Shown here: piece after piece, positions 54,349-64,000 of the stretch | Position numbering within the stretch: position 1 is the first letter of the stretch | Layout: each line of letters opens with the position of its first letter | Source: Apodospora peruviana | Taxonomy: Eukaryota; Ascomycota; Sordariomycetes; Sordariales; Lasiosphaeriaceae | Assembly: GCA_033439685.1 (NCBI GenBank) | Contig: JAUEDM010000003.1 | Span: 1,828,001 to 1,892,000, forward strand | Length of the DNA stretch: 64,000 nt | Direction of reading: 5' to 3' | The notes under the pieces: generated by a model | Databases searched by the model: none | Told to the model about the DNA's origin: nothing | Seen by the model: the letters and a program-made list of their open reading frames with translations, nothing else | Made by a program: the position numbers and the translations under genes

Positions 54349-57300
54349 TCACGAACCAGCCAAAACCTCCAACCTCACAAACCCAAATCCAAGCCCATCC
54401 ACAGGCTCTGATTGCTCTGCCTTCATTTCCACCCTCCCCCTCTTATAAAGCGCCAGCCAGACCGCATCAGCATTGATCGCCTCCAGCGCCTCCCTGACAT
54501 CATCGCCCCGTTGGCCCGGGAGGACACACACGTCGACCAGCAGTTCCAACACCTCGTCAAACATGTCGTCGTCGATCCGCACATACCTGACCATAGCCGT
54601 AAGCAGCTCGACCGCCGCATCCCACAGCTGCGATGCCTGCGAGAAGCGACCCAACGCCGACGCCGACGCAGCAGCAGCATTTCCACCTGATGATAATGAC
54701 AACGACGACGAAGCTACCGGTTTCGACGTGGTGCCTACTGTTGTGGTTGATGGCATTGTGTTGTTCAACGCTAACGACATCAAGGTCTGCGTCAACGGTG
54801 ACTGCTGTCCTCCACCAACGCCACCATCTGATACCGCCTCCACCGTAGCTGGATATCGAGGTGGCACCAGTATCTCACCACCACTACCACCCCTTGATAA
54901 TACCGCCGGCGCCTTTAACCTACTATTAGTACCCCTAACCGCAGCATCCGCTTTAACTTTAGCAAACCACTTCCCCAAACCCTGCTGCTGGGTCCCACCG
55001 ATGCCAGAAGAAGTGTACCACTCCGTCTTGAACCTCGTGGCCAAGAAGTCCCCTGCGGCGCCACACAACGCGGCCAACGCCTTGCACGCAGCCACCGCGA
55101 CGAATGGTTCCCCGTCGTGCAGCCTTGAGACCACCACCGGCCAGAGCGTGTGCACGAGCGGCAGGAACGCGTTGTCGTCTGCCGCGAGGGCCGGGCTGAC
55201 GGTCGCGACCAGGACGAGCAGCGATTTGCGGAGCGTCGGCGTTGGCGAGGTGAGGTAGTGCTGCGTGAGCGTCAGGACGCGAGCGAGAAGAGAGTAGGTT
55301 GGTGTTTTTGGCTGGTCCGATTCTGTCCTTGTGTTGTCGACAGCGGCAGAATTTTTACCATCTTCATCCTCGTCATGATCGTCATCGTCAGATCCGGGAG
55401 CTTCGAGCCGGTCGAGAAGGGATTTTGCTTCTTCGCCGGATGATGATTTCCAGGCTTCTTTTGGATGACAACCACCTTTGATATCATCATCTTCATCTTG
55501 GCTCTTTTGCCGGTTTGCGCGCTGTTCTAGTATGTCTAGAATCCCCGCAATCCCCAGAGATGTCTGTTTGCGCTTTTTGTGGTCTACAGATTTTACTGCA
55601 GTGTCCTGGAGAAGTAACATGTCCGACCTGACGCCCTGGTTGACCATTTCGGAGAGAACCGAAAACAGACTCTCCACAAAGACCGGGTATCCGTGGTAGT
55701 TGTCCAGCGCAGCGAATATAGCCGCGACGACATCGTCCAGGTAAGGGATCAGTCTCGGCCCCGTCAGCTTGACCATCATCGCAAGCACCTTGGTGGAAGC
55801 CGGCGAGATATCGAACGTGTTGAGTCGGAGCGAGATGGAGTTGACCATGTAATCGACATTGTCGATGATCAACTCCGACACGCTTCCGTAGCCACAGGAC
55901 TGCGCCAGCCTATTTAGCGTTGTGACGGCATGCCTCCGCAGCTGAGGGACCTGCGATCCAAGACACGTCGTGATGGGATAAAGCACGTCAATCAGCTCCG
56001 GCCGGAACTCGACTTTGAGCCGCGAGGCCGCGAAGGCCGTCACTTCTAGCGCAATGGCCTCAAGTCTCCAGTCATTCTCCTCGGACGCATCCGAGTGCGA
56101 TGCTATCACCGAGGCCGAGAAGTCGTATAGTTCCTGGAAGACCCTCTCCTGGCTCTTGGCCTCGTCGAACGAGGAGAGATCGAACAGCTCGTCGAGGTCA
56201 GCGGTTTGCGCGTAGGTGGCTTTGAGGAGCTCAAACGCGAGCCAGAACGAGGCGATCTGATCGACACCTTCCGAGTCTCGTAGAGAGCTCAGCATCTTGG
56301 CACCAAGCTTGACCTGCTGGACGGATGAGCCGATGTTGGAGATCAAGGTGCTGATCTCCGTCCTCGTCGTCTTCTGTCCTTCCAAGTCGAGTAAAACAGG
56401 GCGGTACGGTACTGTTTCAGTGCGGGAATCAACCACCACACCACCACTAGTGCCTGCCCAGAGCTCACCGTCCGTCTCGACGTCGTCCAACAGTTTTGAC
56501 GGCTTAGAATTCCTGATCAGGCCCACGATGCTGTCTCTTAGAGCGTCTCCGAGGGAGTCGTCTAGGGTTGAAGAGTCCATGTGTAGAGCCGCAGCCAACT
56601 TGGTGCCCCGGAGAATGCTCCTGATAGCCAACTGCTTGACAAGTTCATCATTAGACTGCATCAGCCGTGGTAGGCCGGTGATCCAGCCATAGAGTGTCGA
56701 TTTGATACTGTTTCCGAGCTCAGGGTAAATGCCAGCAAGGTCTTGTAGACTCGTTTGGAGCAATGACTTCCTGGTCTCTTCGTCCTCTAGCATCATGGCA
56801 GTCTCTACCAAGATTGGATGAGAATCTGCAAGCGACGAGTGACACTGGTCTAGCAAAGTGATGCAGAGATGATCCATGGTTGCTTGCAATTGTTCAGACT
56901 CATGGCTGCGCAACTTGAGCACCGACGACAAGGCAATCTTGACTTGAGCTGATGCGGCCTTGAGCCAGGCAGGAGTCAGCTCACCGCCGACTTCCGCATC
57001 CTCTTCTGTCCTGCCAGGTTGAGTTCCTTCAGACGACGTCGACTCCTGCAACTTATTAAGAATGCTTCGGATCTTGACATCACCCAGAACAGTTACGAGC
57101 ACAAGTTCGAGCACCTCCAAACAGCCCACGAGGACTCGCCTTTGCGTTTTCTGCTGTGCTGGCGGCGACAGCAGTCGACTGAGCGTCGATACTGTGCCCG
57201 GCAGAAATCTGGCGTACACAGTAGCAGGAAACACCACGGTAAAAAAGACCCGCAGGCATTGGAGGGCTTCCAGCTGGATGAGCGGAGGGACGCCAGCAGC

Positions 57301-57961
57301 GATCCCGTCCAGGACAACGGTCAGGCTGTGGCCTAGGGCGGGGATAGACTTGTCATTGTCATCAGATAGCGCCTGAACCAAGCTGCCGGGTCCGGTGGTC
57401 GATACAAGAACTGCAATGGCACGGTAACCTTCAACTACCGTCTCCTCTGGCAGCTCTCTCCTGGTTGAAGATTGGCCGGGAAGGCCGCCAACAGTGAAGG
57501 AAAAGAAGACAAGAAGCTGCTGCGAAAGCTCTCCACCAAGGTTTGCCTTCCAGCCATATTGGATCAACGACCGGATCAGGCGGATCGTGGCCTCGATCAC
57601 GCGGATGGGGTACTGGTCCTGGGTGCGGAGAAGATGCGAGAGCGGGAAGAAGACATAGTCGGCCAGCTTGCCATCTAATATCCCGGCATCTCTACTCGCT
57701 TGGGCGGTCCAGAGGGCGGTCAAGGCTTCGATCAGACGGAGGATCTCCTTTGCGTCGGCGACTTTGTCCTTGGACCGGAGGATGAGTTGGCTGAGAGGAA
57801 CACATAGTGGTTTCAGCTATAAGGGGTCAAGTTAACAGGATAATTCAGAACAGAAAATAATTCAGAACAGAAGATAATTCAGAACTTGAACCGACCTGCC
57901 TGAAGAAGTCGGTCCTCGGCTCCGAAGAGGCCGCTGCTGGCGGCGGCGGAACGGTTGTCAT
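54349..57961 (-). CDS. TTI1: TTI1, TTT-complex HEAT-repeat protein
   Basis: Tti1 forms the TTT complex with Tel2 and Tti2, an Hsp90 co-chaperone assembly that stabilises PIKK kinases (TOR, ATM/Tel1, ATR/Mec1). Exons 57961-57896 and 57816-54349 join in phase 0 and give 1177 residues. The short first exon encodes MTTVPPPPAAASSEPRTDFF plus RQ; the second continues LKPLCVPLSQLILRSKDKV, the conserved start of the family. Alpha-helical HEAT repeats fill the protein, with an acidic low-complexity insert (GSDDDDHDEDEDGK, about residue 800) and an Ala/Ser-rich loop near the C-terminus. The last conserved segment is DEVLELLVDVCVLPGQRGDD followed by INADAVWLALYKRGR. The intron holds three 17-base repeats. 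Divergent from the Zn(II)2Cys6 gene. Confidence 0.9.
57840..57890. repeat. Three 17-bp tandem repeats inside the TTI1 intron
   Basis: The unit ATAATTCAGAACAGAA(A/G) is repeated at 57840, 57857 and 57874, the third copy diverging at its end. The repeats fill most of the 79-base TTI1 intron (57895-57817). Copy number would change intron length but not the coding sequence. Confidence 0.85.
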
Positions 57962-58725
57962 CGGATGGCTGTCTGTTTTGACAGATACTGATTGTCCGTT
58001 TTTGGCGGATTGGTTTATGGGACAAGCTGTCCCATCGTGTTTATTATGATTAACCCTTTCAATGATGAGTTTTGATGAGTTTGAGAGATGATTGTCCAGT
58101 GTTTGGGGCTCAAATCCAGGCGGCAGCAGAGTGATTGATGGGCCTGGGCTGATCTGCTGTGTGAGGATGTACGGATATGGATGGCTCGCACTGTATTTGC
58201 GGTTATGATTGAAATACGCCCCTGAATACCGCTAGAAATTGCTGTTATCTGCGCTGGCTGGAAAACGGACCGGCGGTTTGGGTTATCGTCTGTTAGGTAA
58301 TACGAATGCGACCATCACGTGACCACTTATTAAGTACCTACAGATGGAGATGGGGTCAGTCGCTGCCGGTTCGGCAAAGGCGGCATGACCAAAAAGGCGG
58401 GTGCCGTCCACCTGGTGAGCTGCCCGCGCCTGCCTTGGTCCTGTCTGTCGGTCGGGTACGGGGTACCTACAGGCTACAGGTACCTCCATGCAGATGTTAG
58501 GTTCCAGGCTGCCATTGCTTCAATCGGATTTACGAAGATGAAGCGGCCGAGTTCGCAATTGCTTAAACCAGGTACTCTCGATTGCGTCTTTCGGTTGCGC
58601 ATCGAATCCCCTTCCGGTGATCGATATACCCGATATACTGCTTTCTTGTCTGACGTGACGTGTCTTTGACAAATTCCACATATAATCTGTTCCCGCATGT
58701 AATCCCCGAACGAATAGAATACGCA
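57962..58725. promoter_or_regulatory. Shared divergent promoter region, TTI1 / Zn2Cys6 factor
   Basis: 764 bases separate the two start codons. CACGTG (about 58315-58320) and near-palindromic GGGGTACCTACAGG words (about 58459) are visible. No gene seen. Confidence 0.5.
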
Positions 58726-60999
58726 ATGGCCCAGACCGGCCAGTCCCCAGAGTCCATCCCAGCTGGGCCAGACCAGCCCCGAGACACACCGGCACCGGCG
58801 CGCATACCGGAGCCCGCACGGATCCGCCGCAACACGGCCTGTGTTCGGTGCCGCGACGCCAAGGTGAGAAGGAAATCTCTCGAGTAATAGAAGAGAGAAA
58901 GACTGACAGTCGTGCCACAACGGCAAAGGTAAAATGCAACGCAAGCTTGACCCCGAACCAGCCGTGCATGCGGTGCTCCAAGCTGGAGCTGCAGTGTGTC
59001 GTCGACAAGAGCCATAAGAGAACGTCGCGGAGAAGTAAACTGGAGGAACTCGCCGCCGAGGTCCAGACCATCAGGGACGCAGTTTCAGTTGCTCCCCGGC
59101 CCCAGTCCCAGCCCCAGCCGCTGGTCGACGTACCGGTACCGGTACCCGTGCCCGTGGAGCTGGGCCCTGTTCGGCCGGTCCAGCTGCCGAGCCCTCATCA
59201 GTCTCTCGGTGACTCCTTTCTACCCGCGCCAGGGCCATTATCAAATCTCTACACACGCCCGAGGCCGTACTCTATATCTGCCGAGACGGCCGTCCTGACT
59301 CCATCTCGAAGTGATGTTGCGTCCAGCAGCCATCTGGCGGCACGTCCCGCCGAGCCAAGGGCGCTCGGCTCGCGCGTGTTTTCAGGAGAAGACATATATT
59401 ATTATTTTGAAAAGTGGGTATTATCCTTCTATCTATCCGCCGAATACGTGCTTACCGTCTCCAGGTACTTTGAACACTTTCACCCCTATCTTCCCATCGT
59501 TCGCTCACGGGATCCCGATGTTTGGTACAAGAGAGGGCCAGTCTTGTTCTGGACCATCATCTTGACTTCATGCCGCCGGTTTGCCCGTGACAGCACCGTC
59601 TACCAGTTTCTCATGGACACCCTCGTGCCCGAAATCTGGCAAGAGGTCTCCCAACCGCCGTTGCGTTTGCCCGTCATCAACGCACTGTTGATTCTCGCCG
59701 CCTGGCCGGCCACAACCATACGGTTCATATCCGATCCCTCGCTCATCTATGCCGGCATCGCCATGAACTCGTCGTTCCTGACCGGCCTCCATACCGGCCA
59801 CGGATCGCATTCCGAGTTCAGGAGTCCTTTCTATCAGTTTGATACGACGGACGAGGAAGCCACCTTCACGTGGGCCGGCTGTGCTATCTTGTCTCACCGG
59901 GTGTCTTCCTATATGGGGTGCCCGTCGACAAACTCGCCCTTCAACAAGACCATCGACAAGCTTCTCGACGGAAGCAGCATGTTCCCCCTCCCGCGCTATT
60001 TCTCCACCCATCTGGAGACGGCACGGTTTGGCAACAGGGTCAGCAAGACCATGTGTGCCTCGCTGGAAGAAGCCCAAGGGGTGTCGCACCACCTGGTCGC
60101 GCAGATGGAAGAGGAGTACAGCAAGGTTCAAAGCCTGCTGTACCCCGAAAACTCTGGCAAGTTTGAACCTCCATCTCAGTCGTTCGACTCTTTTCTGACC
60201 TTTTTTGCTTCAGACCAGGATAACGTCATCCTCTTATCCACCCTCCTTGAAATCCAGATATACTACTTCATACCCCTGCCCGGCTACAGCGGCGAGATAC
60301 TCAAGCGCAACGTCATAAAGTGCTACACGACCGCCGAGGCGCTGATCAACCAGGCGATGCGCCTGCACCGCCAGACCGCCTTCATCCACTACGCGCCACA
60401 TTTCGTCTTTCGGACTTTGCTGAACGCAATCTGCGTCATCATGTCGGTGCACCTGTCGTCGTACACCAAGGGGTTCCAGGCCGACACGGTCGACGCGCTG
60501 GTCAGGGACGGGATCCGCGCCATGCGGATCGGGTCCGTCCAGGACGGCGATCTGCACATCCGGGTGACCAACATGCTGGAGAAGTACTGGGACATGCGGT
60601 CGCATATAGCAAAAGTCGACACCTCGGACCCTCTGGGCGTGTCCATGTACACGCACCGGCTCGGGGCGAGCCTGACGTTTTCTTGTTTAAGGCGGTGGAA
60701 GCGGGACGTTGAACAGGCCAGGGACGCGTCGACGCCTATCCCGCCGATGCGGGAGCAGCCACAGGGCGGGGAGGCTCTTCGTAAGTTTTAACCTTCCCTC
60801 CTTTCATGTTCCATATATAACAATGAATCATGCATTGATGACGACGCTCTGTTTATTAGAAGATGGCCCACGGCCGGGACCGAATGTGGATCTTGGGCTG
60901 GCCGACCCGTTCCAGCGGATGGACTGGAACGCGTTCATGGATGATTTCGATTGGAGTTTTACGTCCAACTATCTCGGAGCGCCATCTTTGTCTTCTTGA
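58726..60999 (+). CDS. Zn(II)2Cys6 fungal transcription factor
   Basis: Predicted nuclear DNA-binding regulator. Exons 58726-58863, 58929-60780 and 60860-60999 close at 709 residues. The binuclear zinc cluster straddles the first intron: CVRCRDAK, then VKCNASLTPNQPCMRCSKLE and LQC, with Cys at 39, 42, 49, 59, 62 and 69. A basic stretch follows (SHKRTSRRSKLEEL), then a Pro/Val repeat (PVPVPVPVE, encoded by an ACCGGTACC-like repeat), then the fungal-specific middle homology region with FEHFHPYLPIVRSRDPDVWY and helical segments through TDEEATFTWAGCAILSH. The last exon encodes an acidic/aromatic tail (DWNAFMDDFDWSFTSNYLGA) that could be an activation domain. The target genes are unknown; the EBP-family gene 378 bases downstream on the same strand is the obvious candidate. 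Confidence 0.9.
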
Positions 61000-61377
61000 G
61001 GAATAAATACCTACCTTTTGCATTAGAACTACTTGGACCTGTTCCTGGGAGTCACTTTGGTATTATTTCGGTCTCCGAGGTTCGCTCTGAGGGTATTTTA
61101 CCGTAATGGGGACAGCCGCCCCTGGGCTGAAAGACGCTGCAGCCTGCGACAGGGGTACCACACCGCACAACGCCCTCCTCGGACTTAATTGCTTGGCAGT
61201 TCAGCTGAATCTACCAAATCCAACGAACGGTGTAATAAGCAACGACGCATTCGAAATAGCAAATATGTTATAACATTTATCCCCCCATATAAACCCTTTC
61301 GTTTGGTATCCAATTCTGGCTCTTTTGAAGGAAAACAAAGCCTGCTAGACCAACCAAGGGGTTCAAACAAAAACCAA
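61000..61377. other. Spacer between the regulator and the EBP gene
   Basis: 378 bases with no gene, presumably the 3' end of the regulator and the promoter of the EBP-family gene. No dyad CGG-type Zn2Cys6 site is obvious by eye. Confidence 0.5.
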
Positions 61378-62276
61378 ATGAACATGGATGCCGCCGACGT
61401 ACACCAACAGCACCCGTACCGGCCCGCGGGCATGTCGGTTGCCGGCTACCGACCGAACGAAACACAGTTATGGATCCTCGCTGGCGGGTTCGGGGTCATG
61501 ATAAATATCTTCCTGGCTGCTGGGGTCAAGCTGCTGGTGAGGATGAAGACGTTGACTCGGGGGGAAGAGTTGACCATTTGTTGGTTTCTCCTCAACGGGT
61601 TCCTTCATTGTTTCTTTGAAGGTAAGTTCCTCTCTAGTCCCGTAGTCAGAGGGAGAAATCCCAACTGACAGTCAAAAAGGTTACTACATCACAAACTACG
61701 ACAACTTGGCCGGATCGCAACACCTCTTTGCGCAGCTGTGGAAGGAATACGCCCAGTCGGATAGCAGATATATGCTCAAGCAGACGTTTGTGCTGACCAT
61801 TGAGTTTCTCACCGTCGTGCGTTTGATTGCCCTCCCACCCCAACGCCCTTTTCCGAATTAAAACCGTATCAATCATAAAAGGTCATATTGGGCCCCTTAT
61901 CGTTCCTCACGGCCATCTGCATCGCCCGCCACAGCAGCATCCGCCACCTCGTCCAGGTCGTCGTTTCCGTCGCCCACCTCTACGGCGTGGCTCTGTACTA
62001 CGGGACTTGCATTGTCGACGAGAGGCGAAGCGGTCAAGGCTACAGCAGGCCCGAGTTCTTGTATTTTTGGGTCTATTACGTCGGCTTCAACTCTCCTTGG
62101 GTTTTTGTGCCGAGTTGTAAGGCTCTCTTTCTCACAACACATTCCCTCGTCATGGTGAGTAAGGTAGGTGCTAACGCTTGTGAACTTCGATAGTCCTCCT
62201 GTATCAAAGCTCTCATGCTATTCAGCGGGCTTTTGAAGTCAGTGAACGGTTAACTGAAGTTCAGAAGAGAAAATGA
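61378..62276 (+). CDS. EBP-family (emopamil-binding protein) sterol isomerase homologue
   Basis: Four-to-five-helix ER membrane protein of the EBP/EXPERA family; animal and plant members shift the sterol delta-8 bond to delta-7. Exons 61378-61621, 61680-61816, 61882-62116 and 62194-62276 close at 232 residues, the family length. The active-site residues are present: GFLHCFFEGYYITNYD with His77 and Glu81, the LWKEYAQSDSRYM loop, and Glu123 in FVLTIEFLTV. Further family segments are LGPLSFLTAICIA, LVQVVVSVAHLYGVALYYGT and FLYFWVYYVGFNSPWVFVPS. The last exon gives FLLYQSSHAIQRAFEVSERL and a Lys-rich end (VQKRK) that may be an ER-retrieval signal. Most fungi use the unrelated Erg2 for this step of ergosterol synthesis, so a secondary-metabolite or auxiliary role is plausible. 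Start 61378 (a second ATG follows at 61384). Confidence 0.88.
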
Positions 62277-64000
62277 AGGGGTTTTTTGGATGGGGCTTTC
62301 GATTCATGTTCAGATGAGGAAGCTGCCAGCATCACCACTCCGCTCTCTTCTTTAGGGACTCAGGAAGACGCAACACTCTCAAGCAACGTTGGTGCTTATA
62401 ATGAGAGACTTAATATGTCTGAGTATCATCATTGTCCCTGTAAACAGTTGAAGTGCGTCGTGTGTAAGACTTATAATATTATTCGAGGCAGTTCGTTTCG
62501 ACATGGCGAACACCAATATCCATCAACAACACAATGCAGGCCAACGGCCAAAACACTAAACGCTATACAAGAAGAGACAGGTTGCACGAAAGACAACGAA
62601 GGATGCTTTTGGACGCAAAATGCCTTGCCAACGATCGGTCAGAACGAAAACAAGCTGTTCTAACTCGCTGTGTTATGTGTAATGGTGTGTAAAAGGGGAA
62701 AGTACCGCGCGCGACATTGGACCAAACACCCGCAACAATATTATAGCCTTTGTCAAAGCTGAAAAAGTTCGTGGTTTCTTTCTCTCCCTCTCTCTTGTGA
62801 ATGATCCCTTGTAAATAGCTCGCAAAAAGACCGGTTCTGTGTGGGACTCAGAGTTGCCAACCATATTGAGAGAAGATATTCATCGGCCGAAAGCATGAGA
62901 ATCGCTGATACATGGCAGACAGACAGTACAAACGAGAGTCATATCTTTTAAAGCCAGATTGGGACGGAAGTCCTATTCTTGTAAAGTCCGTCTGCCGGTG
63001 TGTATCGGACAATTTTCAATCTGCGCCATGTCGAATATCTCCTCTCAATATGACCTAGGTGGCTGTCTCAGAAGAGAAAAGAAATCACAGTATCATCATC
63101 GTCCCAAATGCCCCCGGTTTACCCTCAATTCTTGTACATTTGTTGCAGTTTCACGTTCGTCCAAAATACTCTATTATTCAGTGTGTAATAGCCCTCAGTT
63201 TACCCTCGATTTCCGGATCTTTGGTCTTTGGTAGGCCTCGGCAGTTTCTCGCTCGTCCCATCCCACATGGCCGCGGTGGTAGTGACGCCTGCTTGTTGTC
63301 CCTTATCCATTAGGGCCTTCTCCTGCGAGTATATATATATCCATTGAGGCCGTCTTCTGTGGGGGAAGGCGGCGTTCTCCAAGAAGTGGCTGCTGGCAAC
63401 ACGTCAAGTGCCTGTATCCTAGGAGGATCGATCGTGAGGTGCTCGGGTCAGGAGTTCGATGATGAAAAGAGGAAAGAGTTGAAAGAGCAGTCCGGGTGTT
63501 GGGCCCAGGTTATATACCAGATCAGAAAGAAATAGAATTAGAGTTTATGACAGCAATCTTTGTGGGTTGAAAAGACTCACGGAGTCACGGTGGGGAGAAG
63601 CCAACCTTACGGTATAACTCATGGAGCAAACGATTCATTCATTCCGCCCAAGTAAACCCAAGCTTCCTCAACAAAAACTAATGAAAGTTCGTCAAGTTTT
63701 TTCATGCCAATGACATCAATCGTCCGTTCGGGCTTCATGTGTCAATCATCGCGATCAGGGAATCCAATCGTATACGATCTCGTGGCTCCCTGTCTAGACT
63801 GGATGTACCATAGTTACGGTTAGTTCAGGTATACATCGTGGTATCTTGCTACAAATTACAAAATACGAAACACATGTTTATATCGTAAATGGCAGGTTTA
63901 GTTCCGTGGCTGGTCTTGACTCTTCCGGCGTGTACATCATCATCGCCCCTTTTACCCCTTTTGTTTGTTAGGTTGCGGGGCGGCACGCCAGAATTCCCAC
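62277..64000. other. Terminal 1.7 kb without supported gene
   Basis: Frames such as 62286-62663 (+) begin at non-ATG codons and show no family. An imperfect direct repeat with cores TTTACCCTC...GCAGTTTC..CGTCC lies near 63118-63170 and 63201-63265. AT-rich runs precede the window end. A gene continuing beyond 64000 cannot be excluded. Confidence 0.45.

Noticed and set aside
62286..62663. 125-codon frame after the EBP gene
   Set aside because: It begins at TTG, lies in the presumed 3' region of the EBP gene, and shows no known motif beyond a few Cys.

Overview
The window is nuclear DNA from a filamentous ascomycete (Pezizomycotina), most likely a Sordariomycete. The evidence is short GT-AG introns (about 48-90 bases) with CTGAC/CTAAC branch points, intron-split genes on both strands, CT-rich leaders, and fungal families: a cytochrome b5-fused sphingolipid desaturase, a Zn(II)2Cys6 regulator, a YAT amino-acid permease, a SidJ-type esterase and an Ark/Prk kinase. 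I saw no rRNA, tRNA, CRISPR array or intact transposon. Exon joins below come from reading splice signals and reading-frame closure by eye. Most joins close exactly in frame, which supports them.

Layout. 0.5-5 kb: dihydrolipoamide dehydrogenase and delta-8 sphingolipid desaturase, both +. 5-12.4 kb: mostly non-coding, with a 65-residue protein gene (7993-8251, +) and a 343-residue protein of unknown role (11361-12392, -). 12.4-19.6 kb: a 7.2 kb stretch with no credible gene. 19.6-26.5 kb: a divergent pair, the THADA/TRM732 HEAT-repeat protein (-) and TIM23 (+). 27.7-31.1 kb: proteins of unknown function. 32.2-36.6 kb: dephospho-CoA kinase and a 963-residue disordered protein. 37.4-38.8 kb: eIF5 (-). 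40.6-45 kb: a P450 with a probable 4-nt micro-exon, a small Cys-rich protein and a DUF1749/SidJ-like hydrolase (all -). 45.8-52 kb: an Ark/Prk kinase and an amino-acid permease (both -), the permease with clustered GATA sites upstream. 54.3-62.3 kb: TTI1 (-), divergent from a Zn(II)2Cys6 factor (+), followed by an EBP-family sterol isomerase homologue (+).

Most genes are core housekeeping: pyruvate and 2-oxoacid dehydrogenase E3, mitochondrial import, CoA synthesis, start-codon selection, tRNA 2'-O-methylation, PIKK assembly and endocytic kinase. The accessory-looking parts are the P450, the SidJ-like esterase, the permease and the Zn(II)2Cys6/EBP pair. I found no complete biosynthetic cluster and no clear new system. 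The best leads are the EBP-type isomerase beside a regulator, the micro-exon, the intron in TRM732 that stays open in frame, the GATA array, and the dense TACCTA/TAGGTA palindromes between genes.
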